From assembly GCA_016213435.1 (NCBI GenBank), contig JACRAL010000160.1, positions 1 to 42,745 on the forward strand: 42,745 bases of DNA, written 5' to 3'. Shown piece after piece: positions 1 to 7,152 of the stretch. The position numbers were made by a program, and so were the translations under genes. Within the stretch, counting starts at the first letter, position 1; each line of letters starts with the position of its first letter. The notes beneath the pieces were generated by a model. It worked only from the letters and a program-made list of their open reading frames with translations. It was not told the origin of the DNA and made no database searches. Origin of the DNA: Bacteroidota bacterium (GTDB lineage Bacteria > Bacteroidota > Bacteroidia > Palsa-948).

Positions 1-183
1 AACTGGAGAGAAGCCGAAAAGAAAATTCCAACGCAAGGAGAGAAAATCCAAAGAGCTGGGTGATGCATTTGCTTCCAAGCGCAATAACGTGAAAGATTAC
101 GGAGAGAAAGCAACTGGAGAGAAGCCGAAAAGAAAATTCCAGCGTAAAGAGAGAAAATCCAAAGAGCTGGGTGATGCATTTGC
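1..183 (+). repeat. 111-bp direct tandem repeat within coding sequence
   Basis: Bases 1-72 recur almost unchanged at 112-183, giving a period of 111 bp (37 codons). The reading frame is kept and the few differences are mostly synonymous. More units may lie upstream of the window. Confidence 0.85.
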
Positions 184-412
184 AACAAAAGTGAAGCAGA
201 AGAAAAAATCCCAGTACGCGGAGGAAGCCGGAGCTCACAAAAAAGAAAAAAAGGGAAAGAAGTGGTTCCGCTTCAGGTTTAAGTCTAAGGAGGAACGAGA
301 GCGCAATAAAATTGAGAATAATCCCATGGATTCAAATCCGCGATTTGTAAAAAAGGAAATGAAGAAACAAAAGAAAAAGAAAATGTACGGATTGGGTCTT
401 CCTAAGCACTAG
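2..412 (+). CDS. C-terminal part of a lysine/arginine-rich repeat protein (5' end outside window)
   Basis: The frame is open from the first bases of the window, so this is the 3' end of a longer gene rather than a small gene starting at the GTG at 89. The visible 136 residues are extremely basic (runs of K and R) and contain two copies of a 37-residue unit (TGEKPKRKFQRKERKSKELG). The tail is also basic and ends in GLGLPKH. No catalytic motif is visible. Basic low-complexity tails of this kind are common on RNA-binding proteins of Bacteroidota such as pseudouridine synthases and DEAD-box helicases, so a nucleic-acid-binding role is an inference only. The gene converges with the hydrolase gene ending at 414, leaving one base between the stop codons. 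Confidence 0.6.
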   Translation, partial: TGEKPKRKFQRKERKSKELGDAFASKRNNVKDYGEKATGEKPKRKFQRKERKSKELGDAFATKVKQKKKSQYAEEAGAHKKEKKGKKWFRFRFKSKEERERNKIENNPMDSNPRFVKKEMKKQKKKKMYGLGLPKH

Positions 413-413
413 T

Positions 414-1214
414 TCATAATCTAAAACATATTCTCGAAAATTTCCGTATCGCCTTAAAGGTTTCTTCAGGCGCTTCGTAAAAACCCATGTGTCCTGCATG
501 TTCAAGAACAATGTTGTAGGAAGATTTCGGCAGACTTGTGAGCAGCAGCAGATTGTCCCATGCAAGAAGCGCGTCTTTTTTTCCTATGATGAACAACACC
601 GGACAGGAAGTGTTTTTAAGAATTAATTCCCGCGAGGGTCGCTCCTTCATTCCTTTTAATGCGGCCACGATTCCTTCTTTCGGAGTGTTTAAAGCGATCT
701 GTTTTGCTTTGCTGACTTCTTGTTTCAGCAAGGGAATATTTTCCTCCGCAAAAAGTTTTGGAATGAGTTCTGAAACAAATTGCTGGCGGTCTTTTTTTAC
801 AATTTCGGCAACGCGGTTTCTGTCTTTTTTTCTTGCTTCGGAATCAGGCAGGGCGGTGGAATGAAAAAGGCAAAGTCCTGTAATATGTTTCGGAAACAAT
901 TCGGCAAACGCCAGTGCGACATATCCTCCCATGGAATGCCCGACCACAACATATTTTCTCAAGCCGATGGAATCCATCACGGCTTTCACGCATTCTGCCA
1001 TGAGCTCCATGCTGTGAACATATCCGATGACAGGAGTTCTTCCATGACCTGGAAGATCAATGGCAATTACACGAAAACTTTTTGAAAGTTTAGCCGAGAG
1101 TTCGTCCCATATTTCCAAACTCTCCAGAAATCCATGCAACAGAACGATGACTCTTCCTTTTCCTTTATCGGAGAATCTCACTTTTATTTGGCGGAAATCT
1201 GCGTGGTTTATCAT
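414..1214 (-). CDS. alpha/beta-fold hydrolase
   Basis: A 266-residue single-domain alpha/beta hydrolase. The oxyanion-hole motif LLHGF is near residue 25, the nucleophile elbow GHSMGG places the catalytic serine at 94, an acidic residue sits in GKKDALL near residue 215, and the catalytic histidine is in HAGHMG near residue 242. Length and motif order fit the MhpC/BioH-like branch. The substrate cannot be deduced. The gene looks monocistronic; a palindromic repeat (1222-1300) separates its start from the aminopeptidase gene behind it. Confidence 0.88.
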   Translation of the reverse strand: MINHADFRQIKVRFSDKGKGRVIVLLHGFLESLEIWDELSAKLSKSFRVIAIDLPGHGRTPVIGYVHSMELMAECVKAVMDSIGLRKYVVVGHSMGGYVALAFAELFPKHITGLCLFHSTALPDSEARKKDRNRVAEIVKKDRQQFVSELIPKLFAEENIPLLKQEVSKAKQIALNTPKEGIVAALKGMKERPSRELILKNTSCPVLFIIGKKDALLAWDNLLLLTSLPKSSYNIVLEHAGHMGFYEAPEETFKAIRKFSRICFRL

Positions 1215-1221
1215 GAGAATT

Positions 1222-1300
1222 CGTCATTGCGAGGGCGAAACGACCGAAGCAATCTCCCAAATTGTTTCTGTGAGATTGCTTCGCTTCGTTCGCAATGACG
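1222..1300. repeat. dispersed palindromic repeat, TCATTGCGAG family, copy 1
   Basis: The 79-bp element begins CGTCATTGCGAG and ends CGCAATGACG. Inside are a second pair of arms, GAAGCAATCTC and GAGATTGCTTCG. It can fold into one long hairpin. Related copies are at 2615-2690 and 29456-29541. All three sit in or at the edge of intergenic gaps. No coding capacity. Confidence 0.9.
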
Positions 1301-1306
1301 TTGCAA

Positions 1307-2596
1307 TTATTTATTCATCAACTCTTCGATCTCATCCGCTTCAATTGGAATATTCTTCATCAGATCAACGTTTCCGTTTTTAGTGAGCAGAATATCGTTC
1401 TCATGGCGGATACCCAGATTTTCTTCGCGAATGTAAATGCCGGGTTCGCAGGTGAAAACCATGCCTGCTTCAAACTTCCTGTATCGGTTGCCATAATCAT
1501 GCACATCCAAGCCCAGGAAGTGAGAAGTTCCATGCATAAAATATTTTTTGTAGAGCGGATTTTTAGGGTCCTGTTTTTTAACAGCGGATAAGCTGAGCAG
1601 CTGGAGCTTGATGAGTTCTTCCTCCATCAATTTTCCAACTGCTTCGTGGTAATCAATAATGTTGTTTCCTGGTTTTAGCATAGAAATAGCACCGCGCATC
1701 ACACGAAGCACAGCATTATAAATATTCTTCTGGCGCTTGGTGAATTTTCCTGAAACCGGAATGGAACGGGACAAATCAGAAGCATAGTTGGCATACTCAG
1801 CGGCAACATCCAGCAATAGCACATCGCCTGCTTTGCATTGCTTGTTGTTATCAACATAATGAAGCACGCAGGCATTGAATCCGGAAGCAATGATGGGTCC
1901 ATAGGCAAATCCGCGAGAACGGTTGCGAACAAATTCGTGAATCAATTCAGCCTCAATTTCATATTCCCAAACTCCCGGTTTCACAAAGTCAAGCAATCTG
2001 CGAAATCCTTTTTCGGTGATGTTGCAGGCGGTTTGTATAAGTTCTATTTCTTCTTTTGATTTTATTGCGCGGAGTTTATGCATTATTGGCTGTACGCGCT
2101 GGTACTCATGAAGCGGATATTGCTCCTTGCACCATTTAATAAAACGCGAATCCCTGGTTTCTACTTCCGCTACCGCGCGCAGGTGTTCATTGGTATTCAG
2201 GTAAACAGGACTGCATTCGCACATCAATTGGCGAAAAATAGTTTTGAATTGTGAAAGCCAGTAAATGGTTTTAATTCCGGATATCTCGGTTGCTTTTTGT
2301 TTGGTAATCTTTTCGCCTTCCCAAATGGCGATTTGCTCGTTGGTTTCTTTCATAAAAAGAATTTCCTTATGCTCAGGGAGTTTTGAATCCGGAAAGATCA
2401 GCAGGATGCTTTCTTCCTGATCAATTCCGCTGAGCCAGAAAATATCTGTCTGCTGAATGAAAGCCATGGAACCATCTGCGCTGGTGGGCATGATGTCGTT
2501 GCTGTTGAATACCGCCAGTGAACCCGGTGTCAGTTCTTTTGTAAAACGATTGCGGTTGTCCGTGAAAAGTTTGGATGGCAGGGTATGGTATCTCAT
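1307..2596 (-). CDS. pepP: Xaa-Pro aminopeptidase (aminopeptidase P, M24B)
   Basis: A 429-residue protein that should remove N-terminal residues preceding proline, using two metal ions in the cytoplasm. The N-terminal third is the aminopeptidase P N-domain; the C-terminal pita-bread fold carries the five metal ligands: D263 and D274 in the DVAAEYANYASD motif, His in HGTSHFLGLDVHD, Glu in TCEPGIY and Glu in GIRHENDIL. Length matches the family (about 430-440). The start ATG is followed by RYHTLPSKLF, typical of the N-domain. It is transcribed toward the hydrolase gene but separated from it by a palindromic repeat. Confidence 0.95.
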   Translation of the reverse strand: MRYHTLPSKLFTDNRNRFTKELTPGSLAVFNSNDIMPTSADGSMAFIQQTDIFWLSGIDQEESILLIFPDSKLPEHKEILFMKETNEQIAIWEGEKITKQKATEISGIKTIYWLSQFKTIFRQLMCECSPVYLNTNEHLRAVAEVETRDSRFIKWCKEQYPLHEYQRVQPIMHKLRAIKSKEEIELIQTACNITEKGFRRLLDFVKPGVWEYEIEAELIHEFVRNRSRGFAYGPIIASGFNACVLHYVDNNKQCKAGDVLLLDVAAEYANYASDLSRSIPVSGKFTKRQKNIYNAVLRVMRGAISMLKPGNNIIDYHEAVGKLMEEELIKLQLLSLSAVKKQDPKNPLYKKYFMHGTSHFLGLDVHDYGNRYRKFEAGMVFTCEPGIYIREENLGIRHENDILLTKNGNVDLMKNIPIEADEIEELMNK

Positions 2597-2614
2597 TTTG
2601 ATTTATGATTTTGT

Positions 2615-2690
2615 GTCATTGCGAGTGTAGCGAAGCAATCTCTGGGATTTTTTTTGCGATTACTTCGTCACTTAGTTCCTCGTAATGACG
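2615..2690. repeat. dispersed palindromic repeat, TCATTGCGAG family, copy 2
   Basis: Begins GTCATTGCGAGTGTAGCGAA and ends CCTCGTAATGACG. The arms have diverged more than in copy 1. It fills the gap upstream of pepP and overlaps the last codons and stop of the DUF167 gene. Confidence 0.85.
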
Positions 2691-2943
2691 ATAATTTGTT
2701 TTTTATCGTTTGTTCTTCCGCTACAATATTAATTCTTTTATGCGAACCGGTAAATCCGGAAATGATCTGAATATCTTTTTTGGGCAGATCAAAGGTTTCA
2801 GCAAGATATCCGATAAGGTATTCATTTGCCTTTCCGTCAACAGGTGGTGCTTTTATCTTTATACGCAAAGAGCCATCCGCATTAATGGAGATTCTGTCAA
2901 TTTTACTGTTCGGCTTTATAAGGCAATAGATCTGCATACTCAT
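2668..2943 (-). CDS. DUF167/YggU family protein
   Basis: A 91-residue protein of the YggU/DUF167 family (small alpha/beta fold, function not established). Visible hallmarks are the N-terminal strand IYCLIKPNSKIDRI, the central IKIKAPPVDGKANEYLIGYLAE block with the invariant PPVDGKAN, and IISGFTGSHKRI. The last residues SSLRGTK and the stop are encoded by a TCATTGCGAG-family repeat, so the ancestral C-terminus was probably replaced. No operon partner is obvious; pepP follows on the same strand after the repeat. Confidence 0.9.
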   Translation of the reverse strand: MSMQIYCLIKPNSKIDRISINADGSLRIKIKAPPVDGKANEYLIGYLAETFDLPKKDIQIISGFTGSHKRINIVAEEQTIKNKLSSLRGTK

Positions 2944-3253
2944 GTTTGATGCAGGTTAAAGTAGAAATTTTTCACGAAGGTTGAGTTGTTTTTCAAATTT
3001 TCTCAGTACCCCCCTCCCCAAAACAACAAACGGCATAGCTGTATTCCTATATGAGTTTTATAGCCCAAAGCCTTCATTTTCGGAAAGGCCGGAGGGTGGA
3101 GGAAACATAGGCTTTTTCATTACTTTACCCCTTGCAGGCTGGATAATAATACAAATTATTGATTCGGCTGTACCCATAAAAATATTTTTAAAATCTTGGT
3201 GTTTAAATAAAATATTATATTTGCGTCATTAAAAACTGGCATCTTTAAATCAA
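2944..3253. other. intergenic region with degenerate C/G-rich palindromic element
   Basis: No convincing gene lies here. At 3071-3102 there is a weak copy of the CCCTCCC-type palindromic family (reverse complement CCTCCACCCTCCGGCCTTTC, then a short hairpin). The start of the gap also contains a C-run (TACCCCCCTCCCC). The last 60 bases hold the promoter of the secreted-protein gene at 3254. Confidence 0.5.
3196..3223 (+). promoter_or_regulatory. candidate Bacteroidota sigma-A promoter for the secreted protein at 3254
   Basis: TATATTTG at 3216-3223 matches the Bacteroidota -7 consensus TAnnTTTG exactly. TTG at 3196-3198 lies 17 bases upstream as a -33-like element. The start codon is 30 bases further on. 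Confidence 0.5.
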
Positions 3254-4045
3254 ATGAAAAAGACTTTACTTTTGATTCAAACATTTCTGAGCATAGTGCT
3301 GATTTCTTCAGCAGGAAATATTATTCTGGAAGGAAATTATCAGGGAAAAAACATTTACGTACAAAATCCATTTGCTGGTTCTGGCGTAGGGTTTTGTGTT
3401 CAGAAAGTTGAAGTGAATGGACAGGTTACCACCGATGAAATCAACTCCAGTGCATTTGAAATAGATTTCACTAACTATCAATTCAAAATTGGCGATAAAA
3501 TTTCTGTGAAAATTACTCATAAAGATGACTGCAAGCCAAAAGTATTGAATCCGGAGGTTTTGAAACCCAAAAGTACTTATGAGGTTATTTCCATGAAACT
3601 CGAAAATGATGGCACATTAAAATGGAATACAAAGACTGAAACAGGAAAACTTCCTTTTGTCATTGAACAATATCGCTGGAACAAATGGGTGAAAGTAGGG
3701 GAAGTAGAGGGCAAAGGAATAGGAGATAATAACGACTATATTTTTAAGGTTTCCACTTTGCATTCGGGTGAAAATCAATTACGTATCAAGCAGGTTGACT
3801 ATACCAGCCAGCCCAGATATTCCAAGCCTGTAAAATATGCTTCAACAATGTCTGAGGTTACCTATGCTCCTGTAAAAGTTACAACAGACATCACCTTTTC
3901 TGCGGAGACTTTATATGAGATTTACGACCAATTCGGAAATGTTGTTAAGAAAGGATTTGGGAAAACAGTTGACTGCCGTAATCTTGCAAAAGGTATTTAC
4001 TATCTGAACTATGATAATAAAACTTCGGAGTTTATTAAAAAGTAA
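3254..4045 (+). CDS. secreted protein with C-terminal T9SS type A-like sorting domain
   Basis: 263 residues. The N-terminus MKKTLLLIQTFLSIVLISSA is a classical signal peptide. The middle is beta-rich, with extracellular-type strands and no recognised enzyme motif. The last 60 residues (YEIYDQFGNVVKKGFG, then LAKGIYYLNYDN and a K-K end) have the pattern of T9SS type A C-terminal sorting domains: a strand ending in DQFG or DxxG, then LxxGIYxL. By family knowledge such proteins cross the outer membrane through the PorSS/T9SS and are released or anchored. Its own promoter precedes it and a strong terminator follows, so it is probably monocistronic. The function of the passenger part is unknown. 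Confidence 0.75.
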   Translation: MKKTLLLIQTFLSIVLISSAGNIILEGNYQGKNIYVQNPFAGSGVGFCVQKVEVNGQVTTDEINSSAFEIDFTNYQFKIGDKISVKITHKDDCKPKVLNPEVLKPKSTYEVISMKLENDGTLKWNTKTETGKLPFVIEQYRWNKWVKVGEVEGKGIGDNNDYIFKVSTLHSGENQLRIKQVDYTSQPRYSKPVKYASTMSEVTYAPVKVTTDITFSAETLYEIYDQFGNVVKKGFGKTVDCRNLAKGIYYLNYDNKTSEFIKK

Positions 4046-4073
4046 GTTCCTTGCTGAAACAATATTAATTTTT

Positions 4074-4105
4074 CCCCTGACGATAAATGTCAGGGGTTTT
4101 TTTTT
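4074..4105 (+). terminator. intrinsic terminator
   Basis: Perfect 8-bp stem CCCCTGAC / GTCAGGGG with a 7-base loop, followed by nine T residues. It ends transcription of the secreted-protein gene just before the epimerase gene. Confidence 0.9.
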
Positions 4106-4113
4106 GAGAATTG

Positions 4114-4515
4114 ATGAAGAAAGTTGAACACATAGGAATAGCTGTGAAGAATTTGTCTTCTGCCAATGAGCTATTTGCTAAACTGTTTGCTAAAGAATCC
4201 TATAAGTCCGAAAAAGTAGAGCGTGAAGGTGTAACTACTTCATTCTTTCAATTGGGAGATACAAAAATTGAATTGCTGGAAGCTACCAATCCTGACAGCG
4301 CCATATCAAAATTTATTGAGAAGAGGGGCGAGGGTATTCATCATATAGCATTTGAAGTGGAAGACATAAGATTGGAAATGGTACGACTGGAAAAACTCGG
4401 CTTTACACTTCTGAATAAGGAACCTCAAAAAGGGGCAGACAATAAACTCATATGTTTTCTGCACCCTAAAAGCGCGAATGGCATATTGGTGGAATTATGT
4501 CAAGAAATAAAATAG
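4114..4515 (+). CDS. mce: methylmalonyl-CoA epimerase
   Basis: 133 residues, one glyoxalase/VOC-fold chain, expected to interconvert (2R)- and (2S)-methylmalonyl-CoA in propionate/succinate metabolism. The family pattern is complete: the N-terminal metal-ligand His in MKKVEHIGIAV (His6), ligand His in GEGIHHIAFEV, and ligand Glu in ILVELCQ. Length is as in the family (about 133-140). I take the ATG at 4114 rather than the TTG just before it, because epimerases start MKKVEHIGIAV. The gene begins directly after a terminator. Methylmalonyl-CoA mutase genes are not in the window. Confidence 0.93.
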   Translation: MKKVEHIGIAVKNLSSANELFAKLFAKESYKSEKVEREGVTTSFFQLGDTKIELLEATNPDSAISKFIEKRGEGIHHIAFEVEDIRLEMVRLEKLGFTLLNKEPQKGADNKLICFLHPKSANGILVELCQEIK

Positions 4516-4529
4516 CCTTTGTCCACTGG

Positions 4530-5156
4530 CTACTCGTTGAAAATATCAAGTATTGTTTTTCCTTTTTCTAGAAAAATTGCATTCAATCCCGCTTTTCTTG
4601 CTCCTTCAATGTGTTGCATGGAGTCGTCAATGAACAGAGTTTCTTCTTTTCGCAACATGTTTTCTTGAACAACCATTTCAAAAATCTCAGCATCGGGTTT
4701 ACGCATTTTTACTTTATGCGACACATAATATCTTTCAAAGACATCCGAAAAAACATTCCGCTTAAATTTATCTTTCATATAGGATGAAAAGGCGGTGAAA
4801 TGAATTTCATTAGTGTTACTAAGTAAAAAAACACGATGGGTTCTTTTGAGTTTATCAAGAAGTTGCACTCGTTCTACTGGAAGATCCAGCAGCATGGCGT
4901 TCCATGCAATGTCAATCTGTGTATCAGAGATTTCCTGTTTACTATACTTCTTTACTTCTCTTCTGAAATCAGCAGGGGTTATTAATCCTTTTTCAAATAA
5001 ATCAAATAATTCCTTTTGATTCTTTTGAGAATAAATGTTGGAAAAGTCGGGTAGCCCCAACTTTGCAAAAGCGATTTCGGTGAGTTTATAGTCTATGTTG
5101 AGGATAACTCCACCGAAGTCAAATATGATATTCTTTATGGATGATGGTATAGTCAA
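4530..5156 (-). CDS. HAD-superfamily phosphatase (YihX-like)
   Basis: 208 residues. Motif I is FDFGGVILNID with nucleophile Asp13; the position two residues later is Gly instead of the usual general-acid Asp, as in the YihX (FDLGNV) branch. Motif II is LLSNTNEIH, motif III the lysine of KMRKPDAEIF, and motif IV LFIDDSMQHIEGA. YihX of E. coli acts on alpha-D-glucose 1-phosphate; activity here is an inference. The only start codon in frame before motif I is TTG at 5156, since an in-frame stop lies just upstream. The gene is divergent from the tRNA and convergent with mce. Confidence 0.85.
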   Translation of the reverse strand: MTIPSSIKNIIFDFGGVILNIDYKLTEIAFAKLGLPDFSNIYSQKNQKELFDLFEKGLITPADFRREVKKYSKQEISDTQIDIAWNAMLLDLPVERVQLLDKLKRTHRVFLLSNTNEIHFTAFSSYMKDKFKRNVFSDVFERYYVSHKVKMRKPDAEIFEMVVQENMLRKEETLFIDDSMQHIEGARKAGLNAIFLEKGKTILDIFNE

Positions 5157-5161
5157 AGTAT

Positions 5162-5169
5162 TAAATTTG
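5162..5169 (+). promoter_or_regulatory. candidate -7 promoter box of the tRNA gene
   Basis: TAAATTTG fits TAnnTTTG and lies 21 bases before the mature tRNA 5' end. No clear -33 element was seen. Confidence 0.4.
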
Positions 5170-5190
5170 CAGGCTCAAAGTTAATAAATA

Positions 5191-5267
5191 GGGCCTATAG
5201 CTCAGTTGGTTAGAGCACTTGACTCATAATCAAGTGGTCCCAGGTTCAAGTCCTGGTGGGCCCACCA
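5191..5267 (+). tRNA. tRNA with CAT anticodon, probably tRNA-Ile2 (lysidine type)
   Basis: 77 bases including an encoded CCA. The 7-bp acceptor stem pairs GGGCCTA with TGGGCCC, with one G-U pair. The D arm is GCTCAGTTGGTTAGAGC, the anticodon stem CTTGA/TCAAG encloses the loop CTCATAA (anticodon CAT), and the T arm carries GGTTCAAGTCC. CAT can be elongator Met or the Ile2 tRNA modified by TilS. The C4-G69 and C5-G68 pairs match known TilS determinants and differ from E. coli elongator tRNA-Met, so I favour Ile2, with moderate certainty on identity. Confidence 0.93.
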
Positions 5268-5276
5268 ACTGTTAAT

Positions 5277-5312
5277 AGAACTCCGTGATTCTCACGGAGT
5301 TCTTTCTTTTTA
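5277..5312 (+). terminator. intrinsic terminator of the tRNA gene
   Basis: Perfect 12-bp stem AGAACTCCGTGA / TCACGGAGTTCT with a 3-base loop, followed by a T-rich stretch (TTCTTTTTAT). It begins 10 bases after the CCA end. Confidence 0.88.
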
Positions 5313-5354
5313 TATCCAAACAGTACAGAATAAGGTCGAGCGAATCCGGTGTTT

Positions 5355-5541
5355 TCATCTCATCAAACTAATATTTCCTTTCTTAGTTACTTTTTCTCCT
5401 GAACTTAAAGTAGCTGTCATATAATAAGCATACACAGCACTGCTCTCCGGTTTTCCTTTGTATGTTCCATCCCACTGAAAGTTTGCATCAGAAGATTCGA
5501 AAATCTTTTCTCCCCATCGGTTATAAATTGAGAAAAATAAA
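5355..5541 (-). pseudogene. remnant of a T9SS type B (gliding-motility-associated) C-terminal sorting domain
   Basis: The last 60 or so residues read SIYNRWGEKIFESSDANFQW, then WDGTYKGKP, VYAYYM and a final KKGNISLMR. This is the signature of the CHU_C / gliding-motility-associated C-terminal domain; compare the intact version in the gene ending at 40313. Upstream of NRWG (beyond about 5541) similarity stops: the sequence there reads as a different ORF on the other strand. There is no FTPNGDG motif, no passenger and no signal peptide. The formal minus-strand ORF reaches 5816 only through this unrelated antisense sequence. I read it as a gene cut off by an insertion or rearrangement. Confidence 0.75.
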
Positions 5542-5952
5542 ACAGTCAATGCAAATGACATCAAATCAGTTCTAAAGAAGAAGTTTAAGAAGGGAGTACG
5601 TTTTAAGATAAAGAAATTAAAAGGCGGATATTTTGAAGCATGGCTCGACAAAGAGGGGAAAGGAATCCGGGTAGATAACCTTGACAAACAAAACCTGCTG
5701 GAATGGAACGTATTTACCGAAACAGTAACATTCTTAAACAAGAACTCCGGCAGAGCCGAAAGAGGCAATGCTATGATGTATAAACTGGGAGAATCCGGAT
5801 TAACATATAAAACCATTGAAGGTCATATAGCCAGAGCCGTTTATGATAGAAAAGAAGGAGAGAGTGTTTTCCGTAGAATAACTCCTATTGCTCAAATACT
5901 CACTTGGGCTGGTGTCTGTAAACCGATCAAGGGGAAACTTGCTCTTGCTTAA
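5542..5952 (+). pseudogene. unrecognised ORF fragment without start codon
   Basis: An open plus-strand frame of about 136 codons ending at TAA 5950-5952. It has protein-like composition: NDIKSVLKKKFKKGVRFKI, a FEAWLDKEGKGIRVDNL stretch, and GESVFRRITPIAQILTWAG near the end. It has no ATG before the internal Met pair at about 5767-5772, so it is probably 5'-truncated at its junction with the T9SS remnant. I do not recognise the family. It converges with the TGT-like/Rep pair on the minus strand and may be part of the same foreign segment. Confidence 0.45.
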
Positions 5953-6281
5953 AATTATTACACGACTGCTTTCCTACTTCATTTCCGAAAACTTCATACC
6001 AAAATTTTCTCACAGATTTTTTTCACGCTCTTACCCTGACACGAATTTCAATTGATAGGGAAAATGGAGTGTGGAAACTTTGGAATGAAAAATATGTCCT
6101 ATTTGTAAGCCGCGCTCGCGCCTGAATCGGAAACTTTGGAATACCTATTTTGCAGAATTTCTATCAAAGAAAACGGATTAGCGTTCCTTTAAACGATAAT
6201 ATGTAATAGAAATGCAGATCACACCGGAACAGGAGATGATTCCTTTATAAACCTTATAATACCGGAATTATTATTTGATTC
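5953..6281. other. intergenic, no gene seen
   Basis: 329 bases with stops in all frames. The 13-mer GGAAACTTTGGAA occurs twice (6074 and 6130 regions). It matches one arm of the 31-bp palindrome found in the RNase HII gene at 23153-23183, so these may be decayed copies of that element. It lies downstream of the TGT-like gene; no clear terminator was seen. Confidence 0.4.
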
Positions 6282-7148
6282 CTATTTATATAAATTCTCC
6301 CAAACTACTCCACGTGCTGCCCACAACTTGGTGTAAAAATCTTCTGCATCTTTTTGGATTTTTATTGATACCCGTGTAAGTCTTTCCTGATCTAATTCCA
6401 TTTTTTCAAAATTCATAGGAAACAAATAACGTATGTCTTTCTTTTTTACCGCTGCTTTCATAGTTAAAACCTTACCATAGGCTGTTGGTACAACTTTATT
6501 CATATAGGGTATAACCAATGCGGAAGTTGAATCAGTACTGTAAAACGGATATTTTTCTAAGATTGAACTTCGTGTCATTGCAAAACCATGTAAGCGAATT
6601 TTATCGCGTGTTATATTGAATATTTTTCCGTAAAGATTACGATCGAAACTGTCTTGTGAAATACCTATGTACGTAATCCCATCGTCAATCCATTCCCTGA
6701 GAGTAGTAAGATATTCTTTGCCTTGTACTTCGTCCAGATATGGATGATAAACTCGCAGGTATGTAAAATTTCCTCCTATGCTTCTGGCGTTCTTTGCCAT
6801 TTGGTTTACAAAATCAATTCCGAGATCATCGGTGTGATAAGCATCAAGTTCAGCAAACACCCATTTTTTATCCTTGTATTTTTCAATCATTCTCATATAT
6901 GCGTTGGCATGTGTCTTGGCAGGAGGAGGTCTTTTTCCTGCATGTAATCCCACTTTATTAATGTTGAATTTTACATAGCTATGACCACCTGAGTCAACAA
7001 AAAGAGGTAGGGGATGGTTATATTTTTCTATGTAAGCCCGTTCACGCAATGCTGAATATAATTTGGTAACTCCGTAGTCGGCACATATATCAGCGTATGT
7101 AATAGGACTTCTTGATATTTTCCCTCCGCCTGCTGCAATTATTTTCAT
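6282..7148 (-). CDS. TIM-barrel protein of the tRNA-guanine transglycosylase / DpdA-like group
   Basis: 288 residues. Motifs in order: LFVDSGGHSY (Asp52, matching the DSGGFQ general-base motif of TGT), AELDA (residues 99-103), ITYIGIS (158-164), and HGFAMTRSSILEKYPFYSTD with Asp206 in the STDSTS position, where phage TGT/DpdA-like proteins read YPWYSVDSTS. Family knowledge: TGT exchanges guanine for a 7-deazaguanine in tRNA, and DpdA does so in DNA. Here base modification is an inference. The protein is shorter than bacterial Tgt (about 370) and lacks its zinc-binding tail, which points to the phage/plasmid-type branch. It starts 4 bases after the Rep-like gene ends, so the two form an operon. 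Confidence 0.65.
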   Translation of the reverse strand: MKIIAAGGGKISRSPITYADICADYGVTKLYSALRERAYIEKYNHPLPLFVDSGGHSYVKFNINKVGLHAGKRPPPAKTHANAYMRMIEKYKDKKWVFAELDAYHTDDLGIDFVNQMAKNARSIGGNFTYLRVYHPYLDEVQGKEYLTTLREWIDDGITYIGISQDSFDRNLYGKIFNITRDKIRLHGFAMTRSSILEKYPFYSTDSTSALVIPYMNKVVPTAYGKVLTMKAAVKKKDIRYLFPMNFEKMELDQERLTRVSIKIQKDAEDFYTKLWAARGVVWENLYK

Positions 7149-7152
7149 CTTA

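Noticed and set aside
2981-3232. 83-residue plus-strand ORF
   Set aside because: It runs through a palindromic element and a promoter, and its translation has no protein-like pattern.
5542-5816. N-terminal part of the formal minus-strand ORF that contains the T9SS tail
   Set aside because: This stretch is antisense to a more protein-like plus-strand frame and does not resemble a T9SS passenger; only 5355-5541 is kept.
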